Source: a virus. From it: a stretch of DNA of 41,361 nt. The DNA lies in the IMG/VR virus record IMGVR_UViG_3300021957_000095, positions 1 to 41,361 of that record. One strand, written 5' to 3'. A program made the position numbers and the translations under genes. This document shows, piece after piece, positions 29,472 through 37,280 of the stretch (position 1 is the stretch's first letter; every line of letters starts with the position of its first letter). A model generated the notes under the pieces. The model was not told where the DNA came from and did not search any database. It saw nothing but the letters and a program-made list of their open reading frames with translations.

Positions 29472-29484
29472 ATAAATATTTATA
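29471..29484. promoter_or_regulatory. Palindromic back-to-back late promoters
   Basis: TATAAATATTTATA is a perfect 14-nt palindrome holding a TATAAATA on each strand (plus 29471-29478, minus 29477-29484). The minus box is 5 nt from the ATG at 29471; the plus box is 11 nt from the terminase ATG at 29490. Confidence 0.75.
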
Positions 29485-29489
29485 GCATT

Positions 29490-31184
29490 ATGGTTAAAAA
29501 TAAACAGAATTATATGAATAATCCTAATCTACCAGCGGTAGGCGCGGAATTTGAGTATACTCCAGATCAAATCAAGCAATTAACAAAGGCAAAAAAGAAC
29601 CTTTTATACTTTGCTGAAAACTTCTTTCATATTATTTCGTTAGATGATGGTAAACAGAAGATTAAGCTACATTTACCTCAAAAACGCGCTCTACGTAAGA
29701 TGCGCGATAATAGATTCTTTATTTTATTAGCATCGAGACAGATTGGTAAGACAACAATGATGACGATCTATGCTCTATGGATTGCTTGCTTTAGTAATGA
29801 TCAACGTATCTTAGTTGTAGCTAATAAAGAAGGTACAGCTATTGAGATCATGCAACGAATACGAATGGCCTACGAGGAATTACCAAACTGGCTAAAGCCA
29901 GGCGTTAAAGAGTATGGTAAAACGTCGGTAACTTTAGCCAATGGTACGAAGATAGGTATATCCACAACAACTGGTACTGCAGCTCGTGGTCAATCTGTAA
30001 ACTGTTTAATTCTAGACGAGCTCGCCTTTATTGAACCGCATCTGGTTGAGGAGTTTTGGAAGTCAGTCTATCCAATTGTATCGTCATCGAAAAAATCAAA
30101 GATCTTTATTGCATCTACAGCTAATGGTACTGGTAATCTATTTTATAAATTATATACAGGAGCAGAAAGCGGCGAAACTAACTGGGCATGTGATAAAATT
30201 CTATGGAATGAAATTCCAGGTCGTGATGAACGATGGAAAGAAGATACGATTAATTCTATCGGCTCTATAGAAGCGTTCAATCAGGAGTTTAACTGTGAGT
30301 TTCTCGATTCCGGTGAAAGTTCATTAAATGAAGAACTCTTTGCAAGGCTGATGCAGAGAACACAGGAACCAAAATTTGTATTTGATGAAGGTAAGTATCT
30401 ACTATGGGATGAGCCTTCTAGCGATGGTATATATATTGTTAGCGTCGATACCTCGGAAGGAGTAGGGGCTGACTATTCTGTGGTACATGTTTTCGATTAC
30501 CGTGATCTTACTAATATCAAACAAGTCGCTACATATTGCGATAATACTATATCACCATATAATTTTACTGAAAAGGTATATGAAATCTTACAACATTGGG
30601 GTAATCCTCTAGCGTGTATAGAAAGAAACAACTGCGGTGCGCAGGTAGTTGATAATTTGAGTCGCCATCATGGATATGAAAATATAGTATGCTGGGGAGC
30701 ATCTGCTGCCGGTAGAGCTAAAAGTCAGCTAGGTATTATTGCTCATACTAATACTAAACATAAGGGCGTTACTAACATGAGATACTGGATCAATGAATTA
30801 GAAAGTGTGGAAATACGCGACGCTAATCTTGTAAAGGAGTTAAGAGACTTTATTCGATACCCAAACGGTACATGGGCAGCTAAAAGAGGTGCTGGTAATC
30901 ATGACGATAGGGTGATGTCGATGATATGGAATCTAATTATACTAGAAGATGAAGTAGTTAAAAAATACTTCGAGATAGTTCAGCTCGATAAAAATAAAAA
31001 ACCATTACAGATCAAACAATTTGACTTCGGGATTAAATATTTTATGAACCCAACATCTATTTATAGTAATGAGAAGACGGAAGATAGTTTCGATAACACA
31101 CCGCCGATTTTAATTGGCAACGCAATGAATCAATCATCTGACATGGATCAATTAATGGATATGGGCTTTAAACCTTTACAATAA
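29490..31184 (+). CDS. gp17: Terminase large subunit, gp17-like
   Basis: ATP-driven DNA packaging motor and headful nuclease. The 564-residue protein (T4 gp17 610) has Walker A-type SRQIGKT at residues 82-88, Walker B LILDE at 173-177 and the coupling IASTANGTGN around 207-216. The RNase H-fold nuclease carries its first catalytic Asp in VSVDTSEG (about 320), with GNHDDRVMSM around 470 supplying later ones. The first Met at 29490 is 11 nt after the plus-strand late box of the palindrome. The next gene begins 4 nt after the stop. No terminase small subunit is obvious nearby. Confidence 0.95.
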   Translation: MVKNKQNYMNNPNLPAVGAEFEYTPDQIKQLTKAKKNLLYFAENFFHIISLDDGKQKIKLHLPQKRALRKMRDNRFFILLASRQIGKTTMMTIYALWIACFSNDQRILVVANKEGTAIEIMQRIRMAYEELPNWLKPGVKEYGKTSVTLANGTKIGISTTTGTAARGQSVNCLILDELAFIEPHLVEEFWKSVYPIVSSSKKSKIFIASTANGTGNLFYKLYTGAESGETNWACDKILWNEIPGRDERWKEDTINSIGSIEAFNQEFNCEFLDSGESSLNEELFARLMQRTQEPKFVFDEGKYLLWDEPSSDGIYIVSVDTSEGVGADYSVVHVFDYRDLTNIKQVATYCDNTISPYNFTEKVYEILQHWGNPLACIERNNCGAQVVDNLSRHHGYENIVCWGASAAGRAKSQLGIIAHTNTKHKGVTNMRYWINELESVEIRDANLVKELRDFIRYPNGTWAAKRGAGNHDDRVMSMIWNLIILEDEVVKKYFEIVQLDKNKKPLQIKQFDFGIKYFMNPTSIYSNEKTEDSFDNTPPILIGNAMNQSSDMDQLMDMGFKPLQ

Positions 31185-31188
31185 CAAT

Positions 31189-31800
31189 ATGTCACTAAAT
31201 CAATCACAGTTTAATAAGAGTCGCTTAGATAAATTTCTAATGGTAATTAACTTACCAGACCCTTTAAAAGGTATTAATACAACAGACTTGAGTGTACATA
31301 CCGATAATAAGATAAATGAGAATTCTCTACAGTTCTCAGTTTACGGTGCAGTAATTCCAAATATAGCGGTACCTGAAATTACTGAACAATACGCCGGTCA
31401 ATCCTTTAAAATCTCTAGCCATACTAGACCTCCTTACGAGAACGTATCAGTGAACTTTACTGTAGATAGCAGATTTAACAATTATTGGGTTCTTTATAAA
31501 TGGTTGGATTTACTGAATAATGATAAACTGTCAGTTTTCGATTCTGATGATCTGTCTAAGACACCAGCTATAGCTACATCTAATAGAAACAAAGTTAAGT
31601 CACCTAACCCTGCATCATTATATCAAGCTGATATAACATTATATGCCAAGGATGAATATGATGAAAATGTAGTAAAATTTATATACACTAACGCATTCCC
31701 TGTTAATCTTGGAGGTATTAACTTCAATTACAGAACCGAAGGTGAGATTGAAACGACATTTGAATTCGCGTTCTCCCAGTTATTAGTTGAATTACTGTAA
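31189..31800 (+). CDS. Tail tube-fold structural protein
   Basis: A 203-residue probable virion protein. Beta-rich layout with KFLMVINLPDPL near the N terminus, LQFSVYGAVIPNIAVPEITEQY, VSVNFTVDSRFNNYWVLYKWLD in the middle, and FIYTNAFPVNLGGINFNYR with ETTFEFAFSQLLVELL at the end. This order matches the T4 gp19-like tube fold shared by tail tube and several tail-end proteins. It lies between terminase and sheath, where T4 has other neck and tail-completion genes, so a tail-terminus or tube-related role is likely. Exact T4 equivalent not resolved. Confidence 0.72.
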   Translation: MSLNQSQFNKSRLDKFLMVINLPDPLKGINTTDLSVHTDNKINENSLQFSVYGAVIPNIAVPEITEQYAGQSFKISSHTRPPYENVSVNFTVDSRFNNYWVLYKWLDLLNNDKLSVFDSDDLSKTPAIATSNRNKVKSPNPASLYQADITLYAKDEYDENVVKFIYTNAFPVNLGGINFNYRTEGEIETTFEFAFSQLLVELL

Positions 31801-31817
31801 TTTTTAGATCGAAATGC

Positions 31818-31825
31818 CATAAATA
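31818..31825 (+). promoter_or_regulatory. Late promoter box CATAAATA
   Basis: CATAAATA, then ATATT, then the sheath ATG at 31831 (5-nt gap). Confidence 0.75.
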
Positions 31826-31830
31826 ATATT

Positions 31831-34209
31831 ATGGGACGTACAATTCAATCTCCAGGTGTAGAAATAAAAGAAGTCGATTTAAGCTTAAGACCTGCTATAG
31901 CAACAGGTACAACCGTGCTAGCAGCAGGTTTTACAGATAGAGGACCAACAGATGAAGTTATTCAAGTGACAAGCTTGAGCGAATTCGAGCAAATTTACGG
32001 AGCACCGACCACTCCAGCTGAAAGATATTTCTACCATTCCGTTAGACCGCTGTTTAATTCACCGGCGAATATTTTAACATATCGCCTACCTTATGGTAGT
32101 GATACAGGTGCTGGTTTCGGTAATAGTTACGGTGCACTAGTGTATCCATGTAGTGCGGTTGCTTTATCAGGTGCCGGTGTTTATTCAAGCACCTTTTCAC
32201 AAGTAACAGATGAAAGCGGTGAAAGTGTACCTACAAACTATATTTTAGGCAAGCCAGTGCACTACGAACTTACACAAGAGCAATTCTTTAGTATACAGCA
32301 AAGACAAGGTTTTGAATGGTCAGATGTAATCAATCCAAATCCATCAACTTTTGATGATCTAGGTGGAGCAGCTGTTATTGTTCTCAATAAAGGTCAGACA
32401 ACAGTTAATAATAAATATGAAGGCTTCTATGTAGGTCTTGCTGATAATACAAACTTAAACGAAGCGACAAACTTTGATGCTATTCTTACAGCTGAAACAG
32501 TAGGTGCTAGCGCTACTTCAACGAGTTCATATTTACGTTTACCGGAAGGTCGCCTTAACTTCGCGTTATCCGCACTAAATGACGCTCAGTCAAATACGTT
32601 TGGTCAGGAATCAGATAGTATTGCTGAAATCATGGAAAATCTTACTGACTATGATATCGCAAGACCATCATTCGACGATACATTATCTGTTGGTTTATTC
32701 AAACTTAGACAATCAGTATTTGCTTCTGATGTTATTAAGTTAGATTACGTTCTATCAGAAAGTTATGTTGGTTCTTTCGATTACCATCGTCAACAGCAAT
32801 CACAAACCGGTGGAGCAGCTCAGAGCTTCTTCTTAGGATTTAAAGAAGATCAATCACCGAACGTAGAAGTACTTATTAATGATAATCTCTCGCGTAGAAA
32901 TGGTGATACGTGGTTAGGTCTTGATGGGTTACCTGTTAATAAAGTTAGATTAGCATCAACAAAGTTTAGTACTGCTCCTCTCGCGGAAGCAAATTGGCCT
33001 ATACTTTCATCTGGCTATGTAGCTACTGGTTATGAAACCGCTGCACCGTTTGTATCAGCAGCTCTTGTTGATACAGCAACAACATTAGGTGTAGCTGATA
33101 GCTTATTTACAGTGGGTGCATATACTAATGCAAATCTACAGTCAACGCAGAAAGATCTTGGTTCTATTCCGCAAAAGCTTGATAGATTACTCGATACTGT
33201 TGAAAATCCAGATATCTTTGATATCGATATTACGATTGAAGCTGGTCTAGGTACTATTAATGCAGGTAGAGAAGCTACTGGTGATGGTAAGTACTATGAT
33301 GATCTAACTAATGTACCAATGTCTGGTTTTGCTAAATCTGATATTACATTAATTAGCCAAGATGCGCAGACTTATAGAGATAACTGGAAGACAATCTACA
33401 ATAGATTTAACGACTTCGCAGAGAAGAAGAGAAAAGATCACTTGTTTATTGCTGACCTTCCTAGACCGATCTTCTTAGAAGGTGCAAACTTCAAGACATT
33501 ACAGGATCCTAATAAGAACTTCTCGTTAAATATCAATAAGCCTATCCAAGCATTCACGTCCATCTTGAATTCTAGCTACTCAACAACGTATGCTGCTTGG
33601 ACTAAAGTTTATGATGCGATGCTAGATGATCAGACATGGGTACCATTCTCTGGTACTGCTGCTGAGATAATGGCTAATACTGATAGTAACTTCCAACCTT
33701 GGTTTGCACCAGCTGGTTTCACGCGAGGAAGAGTAGGTAGTGTAAATGACATATGTCTCTACCCGAAACAGAAACAGAGAGATCAGTTATATAAGATTTC
33801 TGTTAACCCTGTTGCGTTCTTCCCAGGAGAAGGTTTTGTTACCTTCGGTCAGAAGACATTGCAATCAGCGCCAACTGCGTTTGATAGAATTAATGTTCGT
33901 CGTCTGTTCTTAAACTTAGAGAAGTCAACACGTACAACTATGAAATACTTCATATTTGAACCTAATACGCTGCTTACAAGAACTCGTATCATTAACACAC
34001 TAACTCCTATCTTTGAGAATGCAAAGAATACAGAAGGTGTTTACGATTACTTGATCGTCTGCGATGAGAGAAATAATACTCCAGATATCATTGATCAAAA
34101 TGAACTTGTGGTTGACATCTATCTGAAGCCAGTAAGAGCTGCTGAGTTCATTCTTGTTAATTTCTACGCAACAAGAACCGGTACAGATTTTACCGAAATC
34201 GTCGGATAA
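31831..34209 (+). CDS. gp18: Contractile tail sheath, gp18-like
   Basis: Main subunit of the contractile tail. At 792 residues it is longer than T4 gp18 (659), with extra outer-domain sequence. The N terminus (QSPGVEIKEVDLSLRPAIATG, then AAGFTDRGPTDEVIQVTSLSEFEQIYG) is the sheath signature. The C-terminal core has KQRDQLYKISVNPVAFFPGEG, VTFGQKTL, FDRINVRRLFLNLEKSTR and NTLLTRTRIINTLTPIF, all diagnostic. It has its own late box and a strong terminator 20 nt after the stop. Confidence 0.96.
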   Translation: MGRTIQSPGVEIKEVDLSLRPAIATGTTVLAAGFTDRGPTDEVIQVTSLSEFEQIYGAPTTPAERYFYHSVRPLFNSPANILTYRLPYGSDTGAGFGNSYGALVYPCSAVALSGAGVYSSTFSQVTDESGESVPTNYILGKPVHYELTQEQFFSIQQRQGFEWSDVINPNPSTFDDLGGAAVIVLNKGQTTVNNKYEGFYVGLADNTNLNEATNFDAILTAETVGASATSTSSYLRLPEGRLNFALSALNDAQSNTFGQESDSIAEIMENLTDYDIARPSFDDTLSVGLFKLRQSVFASDVIKLDYVLSESYVGSFDYHRQQQSQTGGAAQSFFLGFKEDQSPNVEVLINDNLSRRNGDTWLGLDGLPVNKVRLASTKFSTAPLAEANWPILSSGYVATGYETAAPFVSAALVDTATTLGVADSLFTVGAYTNANLQSTQKDLGSIPQKLDRLLDTVENPDIFDIDITIEAGLGTINAGREATGDGKYYDDLTNVPMSGFAKSDITLISQDAQTYRDNWKTIYNRFNDFAEKKRKDHLFIADLPRPIFLEGANFKTLQDPNKNFSLNINKPIQAFTSILNSSYSTTYAAWTKVYDAMLDDQTWVPFSGTAAEIMANTDSNFQPWFAPAGFTRGRVGSVNDICLYPKQKQRDQLYKISVNPVAFFPGEGFVTFGQKTLQSAPTAFDRINVRRLFLNLEKSTRTTMKYFIFEPNTLLTRTRIINTLTPIFENAKNTEGVYDYLIVCDERNNTPDIIDQNELVVDIYLKPVRAAEFILVNFYATRTGTDFTEIVG

Positions 34210-34228
34210 TATTAACCCTTAACAAATT

Positions 34229-34258
34229 AAGCCGGTCTGAAAAGACCGGCTTTTTTTT
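34229..34258 (+). terminator. Rho-independent terminator after gp18
   Basis: AAGCCGGTCT stem (34229-34238), GAAA tetraloop, AGACCGGCTT (34243-34252), then a T run to 34258. Confidence 0.95.
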
Positions 34259-34286
34259 ATATGCATATAAAAAACAGTTAATCTAG

Positions 34287-34294
34287 ATTAAATA
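34287..34294 (+). promoter_or_regulatory. Late promoter box ATTAAATA
   Basis: ATTAAATA, then ATTAC, then the tail tube ATG at 34300 (5-nt gap). Confidence 0.65.
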
Positions 34295-34299
34295 ATTAC

Positions 34300-34845
34300 A
34301 TGGCAGACGTTAAACAAACGATACAGGATTTTTATACCCAGGCTCAAGCAAAAGACTTCGCGAGAAATAATCTGTTTAGAGTGTTAAACATTGACTTTGG
34401 AGATGGCAGTGATGTATCTATCGGTGAAGAAGATTTAGTTTATGTAACAACAGCGACTCTACCTGGTAAAACTATTCAAGATGTTACAATTCCTTACATG
34501 GGACTAGACTTTCATGTACCTGGCACCGTTAAATATAATGGTTCAGAGGGATATTCGCTAACTTTTAGAGCTGATGAATCATATAATCTATATGATAAAT
34601 TCCAGCAAGTAATTAATGATACATTTAACGATGAGGATTCAACAGGTAACTACTTCACTCCAAAAGCTAGCTCTGTTATTGACTTAGTACAGTTAGATAA
34701 AGAATTGAATAGAGTTTCTCAATACCAGTTAGTTGGTTGTAGTATCAGAAGCGTCGGTGATTTATCGTATGATGTTACAGCAACTGGTGAAGTGCAGACG
34801 TTTACAGTAACTGTTGCTTACCACTATTACAGAAAAACAGCATAA
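34300..34845 (+). CDS. gp19: Tail tube protein, gp19-like
   Basis: Forms the rigid inner tube of the tail. The 181-residue protein (T4 gp19 163) begins with a helix (VKQTIQDFYTQAQAKDFARNN) and then NLFRVLNIDFGDG. TATLPGKTIQDVTIPYMGL and FHVPGTVKYNGSEGYSLTFR are the most typical tube motifs, followed by YNLYDKFQQVINDTF and VGCSIRSVGDLSYDVTATG at the end. Position directly after the sheath, with its own late promoter and terminator, matches T4 gene order and the need for high expression. Confidence 0.93.
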   Translation: MADVKQTIQDFYTQAQAKDFARNNLFRVLNIDFGDGSDVSIGEEDLVYVTTATLPGKTIQDVTIPYMGLDFHVPGTVKYNGSEGYSLTFRADESYNLYDKFQQVINDTFNDEDSTGNYFTPKASSVIDLVQLDKELNRVSQYQLVGCSIRSVGDLSYDVTATGEVQTFTVTVAYHYYRKTA

Positions 34846-34866
34846 ATTTAATTAATTTACTAAAAG

Positions 34867-34894
34867 GCCGTATCGTTTGATACGGCTTTTTTTT
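34867..34894 (+). terminator. Rho-independent terminator after gp19
   Basis: GCCGTATC (34867-34874), GTTT loop, GATACGGC (34879-34886), then eight T residues. Confidence 0.95.
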
Positions 34895-34895
34895 G

Positions 34896-34903
34896 CTTAA
34901 ATA
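34896..34903 (+). promoter_or_regulatory. Late promoter box CTTAAATA
   Basis: CTTAAATA right after the gp19 terminator, 6 nt before the ATG at 34910. Confidence 0.6.
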
Positions 34904-34909
34904 TTATAT

Positions 34910-35734
34910 ATGGGTATATTAAACGCAGCAAATAATGCATTACAGGGAGTTTCAAACCTTACGCAAGGTGCGTTAGGCGGTACATTAGCGCAACCAAATG
35001 TAAATCTTTTTGGTACAAATATACCCGGGGTGCCGTTAGTAAGCTTTAGAAATAATTTTATTAGATCTATGGAGACGTGGGTCGGGGCTTTACCACTAAG
35101 AACGCAGTGGGTTGTATTGTTCGATTCCTTTCCTGTAGGTTTGAATACAGATATTTTACAGGCTCTAGAGCCAGTTCAAGGTGATAAGAAAGGATTTGAT
35201 ATAGATAGAGCTAAAGCTTTTTTAACATCTTACCCCGCGCAGGGCATTGTTGGTTGTATATTCGCACAAGGAGCGGATATACCTGATGATACCATACAAT
35301 CACCGGTAGCGTCAATTACAAATAATAGAGGATTTATACCTGGAAGAATATCTGGCAACAGATCTGAATTTAGCCCTTTGACGCTACAGTTTAGGGAGAC
35401 TAACTCTTCTTTTATTGATTCTGTTATTAGACCGTGGGTTATATTAGGAGGGCACGCCGGAATGGTAGCCAGGGATGAAAATAATAAACCTGAACTTAGC
35501 CCTAAATCAAATATTACTGTAGTGCAGTATACGAGATCATATCAAGGTGTATCTCAAATACCTCGGAAGGTGTGGAATTTCTACAACTGTGTACCATTTA
35601 GTGTCGGTAGTAGAAACTTAACATATGATGCTGAATCTGTGCAGATAGATACAACGCAGTGGAATTACAGTCATTATACAGTCAGTGACAACCTATACTT
35701 GCCTTTACCTGATCTAATTGATAAGTTATTTTAA
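34910..35734 (+). CDS. Baseplate/tail tube-associated protein (tube-fold, gp54-like)
   Basis: A 274-residue structural protein. The N terminus is Asn/Ala/Gly-rich and flexible (LNAANNALQGVSNLTQGALGG). The rest has SFRNNFIRSMETWVGALPLRT, LTLQFRETNSSFIDSVIRPWV and VSQIPRKVWNFYNCVPFSVG. The end reads LTYDAESVQIDTTQWNYSHY. The last elements are characteristic of tube-fold proteins that start the tail tube on the baseplate in T4-like phages (gp54 type). Its stop codon shares a base with the next start (TAATG), so it is coupled to the following baseplate gene. Confidence 0.75.
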   Translation: MGILNAANNALQGVSNLTQGALGGTLAQPNVNLFGTNIPGVPLVSFRNNFIRSMETWVGALPLRTQWVVLFDSFPVGLNTDILQALEPVQGDKKGFDIDRAKAFLTSYPAQGIVGCIFAQGADIPDDTIQSPVASITNNRGFIPGRISGNRSEFSPLTLQFRETNSSFIDSVIRPWVILGGHAGMVARDENNKPELSPKSNITVVQYTRSYQGVSQIPRKVWNFYNCVPFSVGSRNLTYDAESVQIDTTQWNYSHYTVSDNLYLPLPDLIDKLF

Positions 35735-36492
35735 TGATTGATAATTTAATACCAGTAAAGCTTTCGAAAAGCGAGGTATATTTCAGAGAACCTACATTTT
35801 ACGAATATAAAAATATATGTAAAATGTTACTATCGAGTGATAGTAAGTATATAAGTGATTGCTTTAATCGCTTAATAGAATCATGTATATATATAAACAC
35901 ATACCTGAATATTATAGACAAATTTAAATGTATTATAGCTATGAGAAATACCGTTCTTGGTAACGAAATATCATTCTTAGAAGATAGTAAAAAAATAACA
36001 TTAGACATCTCGATACTGTTAGATAAAGAATTTGATGATACCCCGGTAGAGTATGATATATTTACATTTCGAAGCCCTGTTAATTTTTACGCATCAAGCT
36101 ATGATGAATTCGTTTCACAATGTTTAGTAAATGTAAAAGGTGCTTGTGTTAAAGATTTAAATATCAGCCAGAAAGCCGAGATTTTAAACGAAACATGTTT
36201 ACCATTAACTGACATTTTCAAGCAAATCCAAGATCAGTTTTCAAGGAGACAGATAAACATCTTCAGAGATAAAACGATTAATATATATAATTCTGCAGAA
36301 TTATTGCCGTTTTTGAAGAGTATATTTCAAGAGGATCTTAATAGTATTTTGCAGTTTGAGTATATATGTATGCGAAATTTAGATCTCAGATCTGCGGATT
36401 TTAAGATGTATACATACCCTGAGCTTAAGATTTTCCTTAATCATTTAAATAAAGAGCAGCAAGATAGTAAGCAGGGTAGTAACGCGCAGTAG
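35734..36492 (+). CDS. Baseplate assembly protein, T4_baseplate (gp26-type) candidate
   Basis: A 252-residue protein. The opening (IPVKLSKSEVYFREPTFYEYK) resembles the start of gp26/gp51-type baseplate hub assembly proteins (T4_baseplate family), which work as chaperones in hub formation. The middle is acidic, and the C-terminal half is helical (CLPLTDIFKQIQDQFSRRQIN, LRSADFKMYTYPELKIFLNH). Its size (T4 gp26 208, gp51 249) and place between tube-fold and tape-measure genes fit. It was matched by pattern, not alignment. Confidence 0.68.
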   Translation: MIDNLIPVKLSKSEVYFREPTFYEYKNICKMLLSSDSKYISDCFNRLIESCIYINTYLNIIDKFKCIIAMRNTVLGNEISFLEDSKKITLDISILLDKEFDDTPVEYDIFTFRSPVNFYASSYDEFVSQCLVNVKGACVKDLNISQKAEILNETCLPLTDIFKQIQDQFSRRQINIFRDKTINIYNSAELLPFLKSIFQEDLNSILQFEYICMRNLDLRSADFKMYTYPELKIFLNHLNKEQQDSKQGSNAQ

Positions 36493-36512
36493 TTGTTATT
36501 CGTATAATTAAA

Positions 36513-36520
36513 AATAAATA
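36513..36520 (+). promoter_or_regulatory. Late promoter box AATAAATA
   Basis: AATAAATA, then TTTCT, then the ATG at 36526 (5-nt gap). Confidence 0.62.
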
Positions 36521-36525
36521 TTTCT

Positions 36526-37260
36526 ATGTCTGATAAATTTAACGATATTCTAAATGAGATTAAAAGTACCCGTAGTGTCTTAACGGTGTTTTTACCGTCT
36601 ACGCAGACAGAGGTGGAGCTATCTCCTCTTACATTAGCTCAGCAGAAGCTAATTATTGAGAGTACTTCAGATACAACGCTAGGCGTCTTATTCTTTAATA
36701 ACATTTTTTATAAAATTTTAAAAGATAACCTTAACGGTAATATAAAAGACTATAACACAATTGACCGTGTTAATTTAACATTGGCGCTGAGACAGCATCT
36801 CAAAGATAGTATTGATGTAGAAAGTGATGAGACGGTATCAAAACTATTGACTCGTAATAAAGATATTCCGTATAATATTGAACCTGTAACGGTAACGACA
36901 GGCGATTTTACATTTACTGTTCAGGCTCCTACTCTTGATGTTGATAACTTTGTAAATACCCACTTATTAAACAAATATAAGAATACATCGTTTGATGATA
37001 ATAAGCTTAAAAATTTAATAAGTGATTTGTATGCATGTGAGATTTTAAAGTTCATAAAGAGTATAAAAATAAACGATAAGGAAGTTAATTTACATAATGA
37101 ATTGACTCAGAGTATTAAAGTATTAGAGAGTATTGACAGTATCCACTTTAAACAGGTTACAGACTATATTAATACAGTTAGAGACGAAGAAGCAAAATAT
37201 ACAAAATATACCGCTGAGGATAAATCGATAGATATTACTCCTGATTTGTTTATACTTTAG
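36526..37260 (+). CDS. Baseplate assembly protein, T4_baseplate-type
   Basis: A 244-residue protein whose N terminus (VLTVFLPSTQTEVELSPLTLA, then QQKLIIESTSDTT) is the clearest T4_baseplate family pattern in the window. Helical segments follow (DRVNLTLALRQHLKDSID), then a beta-rich part with EPVTVTTGDFTFTVQAPTLD. The C terminus is acidic. It may be a second member of the family alongside the gene at 35734, or the two may divide gp26 and gp51 roles. It lies directly upstream of the tape measure, which such hub chaperones bind in T4. Confidence 0.72.
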   Translation: MSDKFNDILNEIKSTRSVLTVFLPSTQTEVELSPLTLAQQKLIIESTSDTTLGVLFFNNIFYKILKDNLNGNIKDYNTIDRVNLTLALRQHLKDSIDVESDETVSKLLTRNKDIPYNIEPVTVTTGDFTFTVQAPTLDVDNFVNTHLLNKYKNTSFDDNKLKNLISDLYACEILKFIKSIKINDKEVNLHNELTQSIKVLESIDSIHFKQVTDYINTVRDEEAKYTKYTAEDKSIDITPDLFIL

Positions 37261-37267
37261 ATTAATT

Positions 37268-37275
37268 ATTAAATA
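37268..37275 (+). promoter_or_regulatory. Late promoter box ATTAAATA
   Basis: ATTAAATA, then ATAGT, then the ATG at 37281 (5-nt gap). Confidence 0.65.
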
Positions 37276-37280
37276 ATAGT

